Positions 52,688-63,909 of a DNA stretch of 64,000 nucleotides are shown here, piece after piece. Made by a program: the position numbers and the translations under genes. The stretch spans positions 2,046,001-2,110,000 of the forward strand of contig NZ_CP100404.1 of the NCBI RefSeq assembly GCF_024218775.1, read 5' to 3'. Numbering within the stretch: the stretch's first letter is position 1; every line of letters begins with the position of its first letter. The notes beneath the pieces were generated by a model that saw nothing but the letters and a program-made list of their open reading frames with translations, ran no database searches and had not been told where the DNA came from. Origin of the DNA: Haloarcula marina. Lineage in GTDB: Archaea > Halobacteriota > Halobacteria > Halobacteriales > Haloarculaceae.

Positions 52688-53062
52688 TCAGGTCCGGAAG
52701 GACTCGCCACACCCGCACTCGCTGACCACGTTGGGGTTCTCGACGTGGAACCCCGCGCCCTGCAGTCCCCCTTCGTAGTCGAGGACAGAGCCTTCGATGT
52801 AGTCGATACTCGCGCCGTCGACGAACACGCGGAGACCGTTCCGAACGAAGACGTTGTCGCCCTCCTCCGGTTCGTGCTCGAATCGCATCCCGTACGAGAG
52901 GCCCGCACAGCCGCCCTGCTGGACGAACAGGCGCAGACCGGCCACGTCGGTGTCCAGCCCCTCGCTCTCCAAGAGGTCGAGGGCTTCCGCGGCGGCCGTC
53001 TCGGTGACGGCCACGTCGGACCCGCCGAGTTCAGAGTCGCCGTCCTCTGCAGTGCTACTCAT
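52688..53062 (-). CDS. HesB/IscA-type iron-sulfur carrier protein
   Basis: 124 residues. The three ligand cysteines are in GGCAGLSYG and ECGCGES, and LDYEGGLQGAGFHVENPN is the usual block between. A-type carriers pass Fe-S clusters to client proteins; the iron-sulfur LutB-A proteins and others here would be clients in general terms. The N-terminal 20 residues are an acidic extension. hisD lies 25 bases upstream on the plus coordinate side, same strand order. Confidence 0.9.
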   Translation of the reverse strand: MSSTAEDGDSELGGSDVAVTETAAAEALDLLESEGLDTDVAGLRLFVQQGGCAGLSYGMRFEHEPEEGDNVFVRNGLRVFVDGASIDYIEGSVLDYEGGLQGAGFHVENPNVVSECGCGESFRT

Positions 53063-53087
53063 ACAAGCAGATGCGTTCCCGAGCGTG

Positions 53088-54359
53088 TTAATCCTGACGC
53101 CGCTTTCGGACGCTCTCGGCGTGGGCTTCCAACCCTTCGGCCTCGGCGAGCGTCGTAATCGTCTCGCTCAAGTCCGACAGTGCGTCCTCGGAGAGGCGTT
53201 GCACCGTCGTCGACCGAACGAACGTGTCCACCGAGAGGCCGCCGGTGACCCGCGCGCTCCCGCCCGTCGGCAGGACGTGGTTCGTCCCGGCGGCGTAGTC
53301 GCCCGCGGCGACGGGGCTGTACGGCCCGAGGAAGACGGACCCCGCCGAGGGGATGCGGTCCAGTAGCGCCTCGTCGTCGTCGGCCTGAATCGAGAGGTGT
53401 TCGGCGGCGTACTCCTCGGCGAACAGCACCGCTTCGCTCATCGACCGGGCGAGGAAGACGCCGGAGGCGTCGTTGGCGAGCGCACCGTCGATTACGGATT
53501 CACGTTCGCGCTCGGCGGCCTGTTCCTCGACGCTCTCGGCGACGGCCTCCGCGAGGCCCTCGTCGTCGGTGACCGCGACGACGGAGGCGTTCTCGTCGTG
53601 TTCGGCCTGCGCGACGAGGTCCGACGCGACGAACTCGGGGTTTGCCGTCTCGTCGGCGACGACCATGATTTCCGACGGGCCAGCGAGGAAGTCGATGGCC
53701 ACGTCGCCCCGCACTTCGGCCTTCGCGGCCGTGACCCAGCGGTTGCCCGGGCCGACGACGATGTCCGTCGCCGTGACCGTCTCGGTCCCGTAGGCCAGCG
53801 CCGCGATGGCCTGCGCGCCGCCGACCTGATAGACGGCGTCCGCCCCGGCGACGTGAATCGCGGCCAGCGTCACGGGGTTCACCTCGTCGGCGGGCGGCGT
53901 CGCGACGGCGACGTGGTCGACGCCCGCAACCTTCGCGGGGATGACGCCCATCAGGGCGCTGGAGGGGTAGGCGGCCGTGCCGCCCGGCGCGTAGACGCCC
54001 GCGCTGTCCAGCGGTCGGAACCGGCGACCGAGTTCCCGGCCGTCGAAGTCCGCGCGCCAGTCCTCGGGGACCTGTCGCTCGTGGAACGCGCGGATGTTGG
54101 CGGCCGCCGTCTCGATGGCCTCGCGCACGTCGTCGTCTATCTCCTCGTAGGCGCGTTCGGCGGCGTCGGTGATGTCGACGTTCCCGACTTCCACGCCGTC
54201 GAACTCGCTGGCGAAGCGGCGAAGCGCCACGTCCCCCTCCTCGCGGACCTGGCCGACGATGTCGCGCACGTCGTCTCTCACCGCGTCGACGCCCGCGTCC
54301 CGGTCGAACAGCGCCGACCGCTCGTCCGGCCCGAGGTCGGCGACACTGCGTACGTTCAT
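53088..54359 (-). CDS. hisD: Histidinol dehydrogenase
   Basis: 423 residues, normal length. Landmarks: APGGTAAYPSSALMGVIPAKVAGV, VGPGNRWVTAAKAEV, FLAGPSEIMVVAD, QAEHDENA, EEYAAEHLSIQ (catalytic Glu-His) and GTNHVLPTGGSARVTGGLSVDTF. It performs the last two oxidations of L-histidine synthesis, histidinol to histidine with two NAD. No other his genes are adjacent. Leftward, upstream of the HesB-type gene by 25 bases. Confidence 0.95.
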   Translation of the reverse strand: MNVRSVADLGPDERSALFDRDAGVDAVRDDVRDIVGQVREEGDVALRRFASEFDGVEVGNVDITDAAERAYEEIDDDVREAIETAAANIRAFHERQVPEDWRADFDGRELGRRFRPLDSAGVYAPGGTAAYPSSALMGVIPAKVAGVDHVAVATPPADEVNPVTLAAIHVAGADAVYQVGGAQAIAALAYGTETVTATDIVVGPGNRWVTAAKAEVRGDVAIDFLAGPSEIMVVADETANPEFVASDLVAQAEHDENASVVAVTDDEGLAEAVAESVEEQAAERERESVIDGALANDASGVFLARSMSEAVLFAEEYAAEHLSIQADDDEALLDRIPSAGSVFLGPYSPVAAGDYAAGTNHVLPTGGSARVTGGLSVDTFVRSTTVQRLSEDALSDLSETITTLAEAEGLEAHAESVRKRRQD

Positions 54360-54407
54360 ACCCGCCGTTCGAGACGGGCGGAAAAACGGGTTTCCCTTTC
54401 GCGGTGG

Positions 54408-55688
54408 TCAGGGCGCGATAGCCAGCACCGTCTCGTCCTCACCGGCGAAGGCGTACGCCTCGCCGCCCACCAGACGGGTGAGCCTCGACTCGGCGGCGTA
54501 GGACCACGCGCTCTCGCCCGTCTCGGCGTCGAGAGCGAGGACGTGCCGGTCCCGGTCGTCCTGACTCGCCGAGCGCTGTATCACCAACTGGCCGTCCAGC
54601 AGGCACGTGGGCCGAGCGAGGTACGCGTCGACGGGCGTCCGCCACTCGACGCTCCCGTCAGATAGCGAAATGGCCGCGGCGTCCTCGTTGACGACGTACA
54701 GCGTGCCGTCGGCCACCGGCGCGTCGTAGATGGTCGCGGGCACGTCGGCACGCCACTCCACGTCGCCGGTCGTCGGGTCGAGGCTCGCGACGGAGTCCCC
54801 GCCGACGAGCAGTCGGTCACCGACGGCCTGCGTGGTGTAAGCCTTCCACTCCTCGAATGACCACCGCTGTTCGCCCGTCTCCCGGTCGAGGGCGACGACG
54901 GTCGGTTCCCGCGGGTCTTCGGCGTCCACGAACGCCACGGTGTCATCGACGACCGAGAGGGTCCGGAACTGGTACTCGCCCACCTCGTACTGCCACGCGG
55001 GAGTGCCGTCCTTCCCGACGGCGTAGAGGACGCCATACGACGGGACGTACACGCGCTCGTCTGTGACGAGACCACCGCTCGGGTCCCCGATTTCGGCGGC
55101 CCACCGCTCGGTCCCGTCGCCTAAGGCGAGCGCGTACAGCGTCTGTCCCGACGACTGGACGTGGTCGTCTCCGGTGGCGACGTACGCGGTGTCGCCGTCG
55201 GTGCCGACGACGTCGAGCCACCAGTCCGTCGGCGAGAACGTCCACCGCCGGTCACCGGTCTCGGCGTCGATGGCGTGGGCCGCGTGTGCGGAGTTCAGCC
55301 CGTCCGCTCCGGCGATGGCGGCCACCGTTCCGTCACCGACGACCGGCGAGCGCTGTACCTTCCGTTCGGCGTCGTAGGTCCACTGCGTCGTCCCGTCTGC
55401 GGGAGACAGTGCCGCCACCGTTCCGGCGTCGGTGCCGACGTACACGCTGTCGCTGGCTGGCGTCGGCGGATTCACCACCGCGCCGGACAGCGACTGCGCC
55501 CACGCGACGTGTTCGGCGCTGGCGCGGTCGGTAATCGTCTGTGCTTTCTCTGTATCAGGTGTCGACTCGCCGCCGCTACCGTCGGTTCCGTTCTGCGGCG
55601 TCGAACCGGTCGGTGACTGCGCGGTGTCCATGCACCCGGCGACGGCCGCCGTCGCCGAGAGCGCCAGAAAGGTTCGTCGAGAGGGCAT
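54408..55688 (-). CDS. PQQ-repeat beta-propeller lipoprotein
   Basis: 426 residues. Twin-arginine signal (Arg4-Arg5) and lipobox VAGC with Cys19, then about eight repeats of the type GTVAALSPADGTTQWTYDAE and VVALDRETGEQRWSFEEW, the PQQ-like/BamB-like beta-propeller. Probably anchored on the outer surface; it may not bind PQQ at all. Ligand or partner unknown. Gaps of 48 and 66 bases to its neighbours, same strand. Confidence 0.85.
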   Translation of the reverse strand: MPSRRTFLALSATAAVAGCMDTAQSPTGSTPQNGTDGSGGESTPDTEKAQTITDRASAEHVAWAQSLSGAVVNPPTPASDSVYVGTDAGTVAALSPADGTTQWTYDAERKVQRSPVVGDGTVAAIAGADGLNSAHAAHAIDAETGDRRWTFSPTDWWLDVVGTDGDTAYVATGDDHVQSSGQTLYALALGDGTERWAAEIGDPSGGLVTDERVYVPSYGVLYAVGKDGTPAWQYEVGEYQFRTLSVVDDTVAFVDAEDPREPTVVALDRETGEQRWSFEEWKAYTTQAVGDRLLVGGDSVASLDPTTGDVEWRADVPATIYDAPVADGTLYVVNEDAAAISLSDGSVEWRTPVDAYLARPTCLLDGQLVIQRSASQDDRDRHVLALDAETGESAWSYAAESRLTRLVGGEAYAFAGEDETVLAIAP

Positions 55689-55754
55689 GGCCCGTCGTAC
55701 TCCCAGACGGGGTACGTGCCTTGTGGTGACTCTGAACGCGCTTTGAGCGACCGG

Positions 55755-57788
55755 TCAGGCCAGCCACTCGTCGGGTTTCGTGTTGTAGTCGATGTCCGTC
55801 GCCGCGAGGTGTTCGACCGCCTCCCACGACACGTCCTCGACAGTAATCTGGTCGCCGTCGTAGCGGATTCGCTTACCCACTTCCTTGGGTTCCGGTTCCC
55901 GGTCGCGGCGCTTCGCCACCTCGATGTCGTGGTCGTCGAACTCCTTGACGATGGTGAGGAGGTTCACCGGGCGGCCCCACAACTCGAAGACGCGCTTGAG
56001 GACGCTCTGAGCCTGACTCAGGTCCAGCATGACGCCGTTGTACTGGTGGGCCAGCAGCAGTTCGTTCCGGTTGCGGTAGTTGCCGTCCTCGACGACGACG
56101 GTGGGCTTCCCGAAGTTCGTGAAGTTGAGCATCAGTTTCTTCTTCACGTCCTCGTGGTCCGTCGACGTGACCCGGTAGTCCCCGGAAGCGTGGGTGTACT
56201 CGTAGGTGAAGTAGTCGTTGTCGTCGACGAACTCCTGCGTGAGGAATTCGTCCAAGAACGTCACGTCGTTGTGGCTCTCGCGAATCTCGCGCATCCGCTC
56301 CCAGCCGCGAGTGTAGTCCACGTCCGCGAGGGCGTCTTCGACGCTTTCGTAACGCGAGTCGTCGAACATGTACCGCGAGACGCGTTCGAGTTCGGACTGG
56401 CTGACTCGCGAGACGAACCCGCGATACTGGGGCTTTACGAGCGAGTAGTGTCGCTGGGCCAGTCCCTCGTAGGTGAGGACCTTCCACGGATATTTCTCCA
56501 CGTCTATCTCGCCGCCACGGGCCTGTTCGAGTCCCTCGGCGTCGACGCGGGGGTCGTCTGGGTCCAGTTCGTCCAGATGGCCCGCCACGTCGCGTAGCCA
56601 CGCGGGCGGTTCGAGCAGGTCCTGGACCGCTCCGAAGTCCACCACGTCGTGGAACGCCCGCCACGTGACCCCGTCGACGCGGAGCAGGCGCTCGACGATT
56701 TCCCGACGGTTCTCCGTGTTCTCGACGTACTCCCATATCTCCATGCCGAGTTTGTACGGGTTCAGTCCGGGCGACCCCAGCACCTGGGCCATGTGGTCGG
56801 CGTAGAGGACGAACTCGTCGTCGCCCGCGAACCGCTCGCCGGTCATCATGAGCGACTCCCAGTAGGCCGCCCAGCCCTCGTTCATCACCTTCGTCATCTT
56901 CTGCGGAGCGAAGTAGTACGCCTCCCGGCGGAGCATCTCCAAGATGTCCTTCTGCCAGTCCTCCATGTCGACGGCCTTCCCGGCGCTCTCGTCGTAAGCC
57001 ATCCCGTGCTTGCGAAGGAAGCCGAGCACGTCCTTCTCGGGGTGGGCAGGGAAGGAGATGCCGTCCTCGTCGTCGCGCTGGGCGTCCAACCACTCGTCGT
57101 CGAACACCTGCCGCTTGACCTCCTCGGAGAGGTCCAGTTCGTCGAGTTGGTCGGCCACGTCGACGCCCTCGATGTCCTCGAAGTGTTCGTCCGCCGTCTC
57201 GACCGGGCTGTACGGTTCGTGCTGGTCGATGTTGTCCTCCAGACAGAGGACGTGGTCGATGAACCGCTCGACTTCGCCCCGGTCGATGTCCGGGTCCTGC
57301 ATGTACTCCCGGATGGTGTCGGCGTGCCGGGCCAACATTCCGGCGGCGTCCGGGCCTCTGTCGCGTCCCGCCTCGCCCGCCGACCGCGGCGCGCCGTCGC
57401 TGAACATCCCGAACCACTCGTTGTTGGCGAAGAAGTCGCCGTGGGCTTCGACGTGGGTGATGACCGCCTTCTGGTCGGCCAGCGTGTTCGACTCTTGGAG
57501 GAACGCGTGGGCCGGGTCGTCGTTGTTGACGATTTCGAAGGCCTTCCCGCCGAGGAACTGCCCCTGCTTTTGCTGGCGGTCGTACTGCATCCCCCAGCGC
57601 CAGTGCGGATATCGTTTCTGGAACCCGCCGTAGGCGATGAGTTCGTTCATCTCGTCGTAGTCGACGACCCAGTAGTTCACCGGGTACGGCGTCAGTCCGA
57701 GTCGGCGGGCGAGGTTGCCCGCTTCCCGGACCGGTTCTTCCAGGTCGTCGGCGATGCGTTGCTTCGCGAATCTGTCGTCGGTGCTCAT
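55755..57788 (-). CDS. SpoVR family protein
   Basis: 677 residues. The N-terminal half carries the SpoVR pattern ([60 protein letters not shown]), with conserved His/Glu residues that may bind metal. The start overlaps the stop of the YeaH-type gene by four bases (ATGA). SpoVR, YeaH/YhbH and PrkA occur together in bacteria and haloarchaea, in stress or starvation responses, but the biochemical role is unknown. Confidence 0.9.
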   Translation of the reverse strand: MSTDDRFAKQRIADDLEEPVREAGNLARRLGLTPYPVNYWVVDYDEMNELIAYGGFQKRYPHWRWGMQYDRQQKQGQFLGGKAFEIVNNDDPAHAFLQESNTLADQKAVITHVEAHGDFFANNEWFGMFSDGAPRSAGEAGRDRGPDAAGMLARHADTIREYMQDPDIDRGEVERFIDHVLCLEDNIDQHEPYSPVETADEHFEDIEGVDVADQLDELDLSEEVKRQVFDDEWLDAQRDDEDGISFPAHPEKDVLGFLRKHGMAYDESAGKAVDMEDWQKDILEMLRREAYYFAPQKMTKVMNEGWAAYWESLMMTGERFAGDDEFVLYADHMAQVLGSPGLNPYKLGMEIWEYVENTENRREIVERLLRVDGVTWRAFHDVVDFGAVQDLLEPPAWLRDVAGHLDELDPDDPRVDAEGLEQARGGEIDVEKYPWKVLTYEGLAQRHYSLVKPQYRGFVSRVSQSELERVSRYMFDDSRYESVEDALADVDYTRGWERMREIRESHNDVTFLDEFLTQEFVDDNDYFTYEYTHASGDYRVTSTDHEDVKKKLMLNFTNFGKPTVVVEDGNYRNRNELLLAHQYNGVMLDLSQAQSVLKRVFELWGRPVNLLTIVKEFDDHDIEVAKRRDREPEPKEVGKRIRYDGDQITVEDVSWEAVEHLAATDIDYNTKPDEWLA

Positions 57789-59098
57789 CCGTCGTCCTCC
57801 GTGCTCAGTATCTCGTAAATCGCTTCGACCACGTCCTCCGGCGAGGAGACGTACGCCACCGCGACGTTGTCGCTGTCGCGGAAGCTTCGTTCGACCTCCT
57901 CGGCGTGGGTGGCGTTGATGGCGTTCCCGCTGGGTTGGGTCTCCACGTAGGCGTGGAGGTTCGCGGGAATCTCGCGCATCATCGGGATGACGCGCTCCTC
58001 GGTGTCGTTCGAGGAGTTCTCGGAGTCACCGGCCGCGAAGACGTAGCGGTTCCACTCGCTCCACGGGTACTCCTCCTCCAGTATCTCGGCCGCTAGAGCG
58101 TACGCGCTGGATATTCGGGTGCCACCGCCCGACCGGATGCCGAAGAACTCCTCGCGGTCGACCTCCCACGCGTCGGCGTCGTGGGCGATGTAGACGAACT
58201 CGGCGTTGTCGTACTTCCCGGTGAGGTACCAGTCCAGCGGCGTGAACGTCCGCTCGACGAGTTCGCGCTTCTTCTGTCGCATCGACCCGGACACGTCGCG
58301 GATGTTGACGACGACGACGTTCTTCTCGCGCTCCTCGACGATTTCGGGGTAGCGGTAGCGCTCGTCCTCCCGCCGGAACGGAATCTCGTCGACCCCCTCA
58401 CGGCGGATGCGCTGGGGCGTCGACACCTGGTCGACGTTCTCCTCCATCTCCTCGATGGAGTCCCACGTCCCCTTCTCGTCGGCCGGGATGTCGTCGTAGG
58501 CGTCGTCTATCCACGCCTTCGAGACGGGGATGTTCTTACCGCGCGCCCACTCGAACACCGTCGCCGGTCCCCAGCCGTCGACTCGCAATGCCTCGCGGAC
58601 GTAGTCCTCGTCGAAGTCCATCGCCAGTTTCCGCTTCAGCCCCTGTTTGAACAGGCGCTCGAAGTCCAGCGTCGAGGACGGGCCGGTGCGGGTGATGTCC
58701 GTGAAGTCGCCTTCCTTCTCCTCGATGACCTTCTTGCCCTTCGGTTCGAGGTCCAAACCGAGTTGCTCGTCGAGTTCCTGGGCGAACTCCTCGGGGTCCA
58801 TCTCGTAGTACTCGTGTTCGCCGCCCTCCTCGCCGGGGTCGCCGTCCTCGTCGCCGTCGCCCGGTTGTGGTTGTGGCTGACCGACGGGGTCGCCCGGTTG
58901 CGCGCCCTCGCCCTGCCCGACGCCGCCCTTGTCCCGCTGGTCGTAGGCGAACTCCGGCAGGTCGACGATTTTGATGGGGATGCGGACTTCGTCGCCGCGG
59001 GACTGTCCCAAGTCGCCGTACTGGATGAACTCTGCGAGGTCCTGTCGGCGCTCCTCGCCGACTTCGCGGTAGCGTTCGAGGTCGTCTTTCAGTCCCAT
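57785..59098 (-). CDS. YeaH/YhbH family (DUF444) protein with VWA-like domain
   Basis: 437 residues from the ATG at 59098; the longer frame is a shadow. Basic start, a low-complexity Gly/Asp/Gln linker (about residues 60-95), then the domain with [17 protein letters not shown], a D-x-S-x-S metal-binding (MIDAS) motif typical of von Willebrand A folds. It overlaps both neighbours (10 bases with the second prkA, 4 with spoVR), so the operon is tightly coupled. Confidence 0.9.
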   Translation of the reverse strand: MGLKDDLERYREVGEERRQDLAEFIQYGDLGQSRGDEVRIPIKIVDLPEFAYDQRDKGGVGQGEGAQPGDPVGQPQPQPGDGDEDGDPGEEGGEHEYYEMDPEEFAQELDEQLGLDLEPKGKKVIEEKEGDFTDITRTGPSSTLDFERLFKQGLKRKLAMDFDEDYVREALRVDGWGPATVFEWARGKNIPVSKAWIDDAYDDIPADEKGTWDSIEEMEENVDQVSTPQRIRREGVDEIPFRREDERYRYPEIVEEREKNVVVVNIRDVSGSMRQKKRELVERTFTPLDWYLTGKYDNAEFVYIAHDADAWEVDREEFFGIRSGGGTRISSAYALAAEILEEEYPWSEWNRYVFAAGDSENSSNDTEERVIPMMREIPANLHAYVETQPSGNAINATHAEEVERSFRDSDNVAVAYVSSPEDVVEAIYEILSTEDDG

Positions 59099-61371
59099 CG
59101 GTAACTCACCTGATTCATGACGTGACGGCTGGTCAGTTCCGCCGCCGCCTCGCTGTAGCCGTGCATGTCGACCATGTTCGCTATCGTCTGCTCCTTGATG
59201 CGGGCCGTCTCGGTCCCCGACGGCGGGGTGTCCCACTGCCGTGGGTCGAAGTCCTCGTAGGTCCGCTTCACGTCGTCCCAGTCGTGGCTCCCGAGCACGG
59301 TCTTGATGACGGGGATCTCCTTCGGGTTCACGTCGGCGACCCGGAACTCCTCGTCGCGGCGCTGCCACGCGTGGCGGTTCAGCGCCGTGATTATCTTGTC
59401 CGTCCGGAACGCGGCGACCGCCTCGTCGGGGTCGTTGTTCGCGTAGTTCGACTCGTCGAACCGCCCGAGGTGCTCTATCTCGAACACCTTCATCTTCAGG
59501 GGGTCCGGGTCGACGTACTCGCCGCGCTCGTTCTCTATCTTGTCGTCGGAGGCCCACGCGTACACCTGCTCGATGTACTCCTCGACGGTGGCCTCGTCGA
59601 CCCGCTTATCGCGCATCATCGCGTCCAACACGTCCCGCTCCTGTTCGCCGAAGATGTGGTTTTTCACGGGCACGACGCGCTCCTCGTTCTCGCTCGCTTC
59701 GGTGGTCGAGAACACGGGGGCGTCACCCATCCCCTCGGCAATCGCGTTCAGCACGTCGCGGGGCATGATGACGTGTTCGACGGGGAGGTCCGGATGGTGG
59801 CGGTCCTGCGTCTCGTGTAAGAGGTCGGCGACGATGTCCCGGACGTACGTCACGGGGATGCCGTGGTCGCCGTCCCGGTCTGTCGTCTCCAAGTCGTAGT
59901 CCTCGATGTCGACTCGCTCGTCGCCCTCCATCAGGTAGCCGCGGTCGAACAACAGCGCCTTGTCCACGAGGTCCAACCCGTTCGGGACGTTCGTCCCGTC
60001 GAGACGGGAGACGACGGCGTACAGCGCCGCCGCCTCGATGGTGTGCGGAGCCAGTTCCTTCTCGGTGGCCGTCTCGATGTCGTCGCGCACGGCGACGGTG
60101 ACCGGCTCCTGAATCCACGTCTCCAACTGCTCCCACGACTCGGGGTCCCAGACCTGCGTCTCGTTGGTCAGTTCCCGTCGGAGCAGTTGGGCCTCCAAGG
60201 AGAGGTTCGTCAGGTACGTGAACTCGTGTTTGTCCAGGCGTCGTTTCAGCGCCTTCAGCGGGTCCTGTCCCTCGCGTTCGGCGTGCTGGTTCAACTGGGC
60301 TTCCAGGTCGGGGTTCGAGATGATGACCAACTGCGTGTCCACGTCCATCCCGATGCCCTTGTCCAGTTTCACTCGACTCTCGTCGGGCACGTTCAGCAGT
60401 TTCTGGAGCAGGTCGGCGTGCTGAGCGGCGTCTTCGACGACGGTCAGCAGGCCGTTGCCCTGCGAGAGGACGCCGTCGTAGGAGAACGCTTGCGGGTTCT
60501 TCCGGCCCCGCGAGTCGAGTTCGCGGAGCATCCCGTGCATCCACGACCCGACGAGTCGCTCCTTCGGCGTCCCCTCGTCCTCGGAGTGGAGGATACCGAT
60601 GCCCCGGCCCACGTCGACGACGAAGTTCTTCACCCGCAGATGCGACGGGTCGGTGACCGCCGAGAACAGGTCTTCGACTCCCTCTCGGCGGTACTGCTCT
60701 TCGAGGAACTCGTACGCTTCGCGCGAGAAGGGGTCCAGTTCGCCCTCGACCCGAATCTCGATGTGGTCGTCGAGTCGCTCGTTCAGTTCGGCCAGCAAGT
60801 CCGCCCGCACGTCGGCGGGGAAGACGGTCAGCGGGTGGACTTGGACGGGACTCTCGTACCAGTCGTCCTCGTCTTGGACCGGCGAATCGCCGTAGGTCAG
60901 GGCGCTGTCGCTCGCGCCCGCCCCGGCGACGTTCCATTCAACGGTGTACCGTCGACCCTCGGGCGTCTTCGAGTACTCTCGAAGGCCGTTGATGAGACAC
61001 CGCTTCAGTTCGGACTTCCCGGTCGCCGTCGGCCCTTCGAGCCAGACGATTTTCTCGTCTTTGCCCCGTCCCGCCGCGATGGAGCGCAGGTCGTCGACGA
61101 ACGCGTTCAGCACCTCGGTGTTGCCGAGGATGGCGTGCTCGCCGTCGTTGTGCGGGTCGTCGAAGAAGCGGTAGCGCTCCTTCTCGTCGCCCTCCTCGAT
61201 GACGGTCCGCGTGCCCGCCGCCTCGATGGCCGCGAGCAGGTACTTCGAGGCGTGTGCCGCTATCTCGGGCGTCTCGAGGACGGTGTCGACGTACTGCGCG
61301 AGGCTCATCGGGGCCTCGTAGGTGGCGTCGAGGGACTCGTCCGCCCGGCCGATGTACTCCTCGCCGCTCAT
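59089..61371 (-). CDS. PrkA-family serine protein kinase, second copy
   Basis: 760 residues. AAA-type Walker [15 protein letters not shown] near residue 115, then [13 protein letters not shown] and [28 protein letters not shown], and a C-terminal PrkA domain with [14 protein letters not shown]. PrkA proteins are reported as protein kinases or AAA proteins acting in stress adaptation. It begins one base after the stop of the first copy and is more divergent from bacterial PrkA than that copy. Partner kinase or heteromer is likely. Confidence 0.88.
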   Translation of the reverse strand: MSGEEYIGRADESLDATYEAPMSLAQYVDTVLETPEIAAHASKYLLAAIEAAGTRTVIEEGDEKERYRFFDDPHNDGEHAILGNTEVLNAFVDDLRSIAAGRGKDEKIVWLEGPTATGKSELKRCLINGLREYSKTPEGRRYTVEWNVAGAGASDSALTYGDSPVQDEDDWYESPVQVHPLTVFPADVRADLLAELNERLDDHIEIRVEGELDPFSREAYEFLEEQYRREGVEDLFSAVTDPSHLRVKNFVVDVGRGIGILHSEDEGTPKERLVGSWMHGMLRELDSRGRKNPQAFSYDGVLSQGNGLLTVVEDAAQHADLLQKLLNVPDESRVKLDKGIGMDVDTQLVIISNPDLEAQLNQHAEREGQDPLKALKRRLDKHEFTYLTNLSLEAQLLRRELTNETQVWDPESWEQLETWIQEPVTVAVRDDIETATEKELAPHTIEAAALYAVVSRLDGTNVPNGLDLVDKALLFDRGYLMEGDERVDIEDYDLETTDRDGDHGIPVTYVRDIVADLLHETQDRHHPDLPVEHVIMPRDVLNAIAEGMGDAPVFSTTEASENEERVVPVKNHIFGEQERDVLDAMMRDKRVDEATVEEYIEQVYAWASDDKIENERGEYVDPDPLKMKVFEIEHLGRFDESNYANNDPDEAVAAFRTDKIITALNRHAWQRRDEEFRVADVNPKEIPVIKTVLGSHDWDDVKRTYEDFDPRQWDTPPSGTETARIKEQTIANMVDMHGYSEAAAELTSRHVMNQVSYRWD

Positions 61372-63444
61372 CTAGTCCTCCATCTCGCTCTTGGCGACCT
61401 CCGCGCCGGCGAATTCGAGCACTTCTCGCGCGCCCGCCTCGGAGTAGCCCTGTTCGATGAGGGCGTCTATCCACTGGTTGCGCTCGTCGTCGTCCATCTC
61501 GCCGGACGACACCAGCGCCGAGAAGTTGATGTTGTGCTTCTTGTCCTCCCAGAGTTTGCGTTCCAGGGCGCGGCGCAGGCGGTCGTTGTCCTGCGGATTG
61601 AACGTGTCGCCCTCGCGCGCTCTGCGGGAGACCCAGTTGGACACCTCTTGGCGGAAGTCGTCTTTCCGGTCCTCGGGCAGTTCGAGTTTCTCCTCGACGG
61701 AGCGGAGGAACTGTTCGTCCGGTTCCTGTTCGCGGCCCGTGAGTTCGTCCTCGACGGTCGCGTCGTCGATGTACGCCATCACGTGGTCCATGTACTTCTC
61801 GCCCTGCCGCTGAATCTCGTCCATGTCGTAGGCCAGGGCGTGGCGCACGTCCTCGATGGCCCGCTCTTTGTACTCCTCGCGGACGAGTTCGAGGAAGCGG
61901 TAGTACTCGTCGAAGGACTCCTCGTCGATGGAGCCGTGGTTCTCCAAGTTGCCTTCGAGGTGATTGAACGTCGTCAGCGGCGAGAGGAACTGCCGGTCGC
62001 GGTGCATCGAGTCCATGATGGCCTCGGCGATTTCGTCGCCGATGAACCGCGGGGAGACGCCGTCCATCCCCTCGCCGATGTCGGCCATCTTGTCGGCCTC
62101 CTCGCGGAGTTTCTTCACGTCGATGTCGTCGGCCTCGTCTATCTCGCCGTTGTAGGCCTTCGCCTTCTGGACCAGGTCGACGGACTCGGTGTCGGGTTCC
62201 TCGATGCGGGTCAGGACGCCGAACAGGCCCGCCATCTCCAGCGAGTGCGGTTCGACGTGGATGTCCGGCAGGTCTGCGTTCCGGAGCATCTTCCGGTAAA
62301 TCTTCGCCTCCTCCTCGTACTGGAGGACGTACGGGAAGTCGATGCGTTTCGTCCGGTCGTTGAACGCCTCCATCTTCTCGTCGCCCTTCTTGTCCCGGTA
62401 CTCGGGCATGTTCGTCCGGCCGACGATGACCTGGTCGATGTCGATACGGGGGTTGTTCTTCGGCTTGATGGTCTGTTCCTGACTCGCGTGCAGGAAGTCG
62501 TAGAGGAACTCCCGCTGGAGTTTCAGCAGTTCCTCGCCGGAGAAGATGCCGCGGTTGGCGTTACAGAACGCGCCGGAGTAGTCGAACGCCCGCGGGTCGC
62601 TCTCGCCGTAGATGGCGATTTTCGAGTAGTTGACGTCGCCCGTCAGTTCCGTCTCGTCCTGGTTCTTCTTGTCCTTTGGCTCGAACGTCTCGATACCCTG
62701 TCGCTGGTTCTCGTCGGCGACGAAACGGATTATCTCGACGTGGTTCTCCAGGACCGCCTGTAAGTCGTCGTCGTAGTGGGCCAGCAACTGGTCCATGTAG
62801 AATTCGGAGGCGGGGTCCAGCGCTTGCTCGTTACGGATGGTGTAGGGGGCGTCCAGTTCCTCGTTTATCTGCTCGATGACCCTGTCTCGCTGGTCCTGCG
62901 GGAGCAAGACGAGGGGGTCCTGGTTCATCGGCGAGCGGACGAGGTCGTCGCCGGGGTCCTGGTCGTGGACCACGTCACAGAGGTTCGTCCAGCGGAAGGT
63001 GTACATCCGCCCCTCGTCGCGGCGGGTGTAGTCTTCGTAGTAGGTCCTGACCTGCCGGTCGAAGTCGGATTTCCCCGACCCGACCGGACCGAGCAGGAGT
63101 TTGATGCGTTTTTCGGGACCGAGTCCCCGCGCGCCGGATTTGACCTTGTTGACGAACTCGTGGATGGCCTCGTGGACCTCACGTCCGTAGAAGGTGTTCT
63201 CGCCGTCGTGGAGCGGGTCGTCGCTCGCGATTTCGTACTCGACGACGCCCGCGTCCTCGTCGTAGGCCGTCCCGTAGTAGTCGAACATGTCCGCGACCCG
63301 TTGGTGGGCGTTCCGGGCGATACGGGGTTCGTCGTAGAGCTGTTCGAGATACCATTCGAAACTCCGGGTTTTTCGGAGGTCCGCCGGTATCGTGTCTTGG
63401 TACTCCTTGCTCAGCGCTTCGAGTGTCTCTTTGTTCTTGCTCAT
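61372..63444 (-). CDS. prkA: PrkA-family serine protein kinase, first copy
   Basis: 690 residues from the ATG at 63444. Walker A GPVGSGKSDFDRQV near residue 118, YSGAFCNANRGIFSGEELLKLQREFLYDFLHASQEQ near 285-320, VIVGRTNMPEYR and the C-terminal PrkA block FIGDEIAEAIMD. First gene of the operon prkA-prkA-yeaH-spoVR. The leader before it is about 200 bases long if transcription starts from the TATA-like site near 63676-63690. Confidence 0.9.
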   Translation of the reverse strand: MSKNKETLEALSKEYQDTIPADLRKTRSFEWYLEQLYDEPRIARNAHQRVADMFDYYGTAYDEDAGVVEYEIASDDPLHDGENTFYGREVHEAIHEFVNKVKSGARGLGPEKRIKLLLGPVGSGKSDFDRQVRTYYEDYTRRDEGRMYTFRWTNLCDVVHDQDPGDDLVRSPMNQDPLVLLPQDQRDRVIEQINEELDAPYTIRNEQALDPASEFYMDQLLAHYDDDLQAVLENHVEIIRFVADENQRQGIETFEPKDKKNQDETELTGDVNYSKIAIYGESDPRAFDYSGAFCNANRGIFSGEELLKLQREFLYDFLHASQEQTIKPKNNPRIDIDQVIVGRTNMPEYRDKKGDEKMEAFNDRTKRIDFPYVLQYEEEAKIYRKMLRNADLPDIHVEPHSLEMAGLFGVLTRIEEPDTESVDLVQKAKAYNGEIDEADDIDVKKLREEADKMADIGEGMDGVSPRFIGDEIAEAIMDSMHRDRQFLSPLTTFNHLEGNLENHGSIDEESFDEYYRFLELVREEYKERAIEDVRHALAYDMDEIQRQGEKYMDHVMAYIDDATVEDELTGREQEPDEQFLRSVEEKLELPEDRKDDFRQEVSNWVSRRAREGDTFNPQDNDRLRRALERKLWEDKKHNINFSALVSSGEMDDDERNQWIDALIEQGYSEAGAREVLEFAGAEVAKSEMED

Positions 63445-63909
63445 GCTATCTCGATGAATTCGGCACGCGATGGCGCACCACGTGTCGGCGCGACCGTGTC
63501 GGACCCAGCACACGTCTTCCCCCGACTGGCGCTCCGTGCGTGCAGGCGGGCGGCCGGGGCAGGACCCGTCAACGCGGGTCGGGTTGTATACCTTGCCATA
63601 CGTTCGAGGGAGGTGGTCGCGGGGACCGTCTCCACCTCTGTGGTAACGGGTGACAGTGTGGTACTGCTTCCGATACTATTTATCATATGAGCGCTTCATC
63701 ACTAAGAGCCTTTTCCCAGTACCCATATAGGACCGGATTTGTAAACCCGGTATTTGACCCTAATACGGAGACGGCGCATCCGAGGTATGTGAACAATGAC
63801 CATAGCCCCGACTCAGTATTTATATACCCTGATTCTCAAAGGCGACGGCGGCGGGCGCTCGACACCCCCAGTCGACAGAGTATTGCCTTCGGACCGACAC
63901 CTGCCCGGC
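63445..63909. promoter_or_regulatory. Divergent promoter region of the prkA operon
   Basis: 465 bases without a gene. Leftward: TATA-like GATAAATAGTA near 63676-63687 on the minus strand. Rightward: TATTTATATA at 63817-63826, giving a leader of about 60 bases to the gene at 63910. A near-perfect palindrome sits at 63732-63751. Confidence 0.45.
63732..63751. promoter_or_regulatory. Palindrome ACCGGATTTGTAAACCCGGT, candidate operator
   Basis: Nine-base arms with one mismatch around a 2-base centre, upstream of both divergent TATA elements. A regulator here could control the prkA operon and the gene to the right. Confidence 0.4.

Noticed and set aside
59863-62763. 966-residue open frame on the plus strand
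   Set aside because: Lies opposite the two prkA genes in GC-rich DNA; composition is Val/Leu/Asp/Arg shadow-like and no family pattern is seen.
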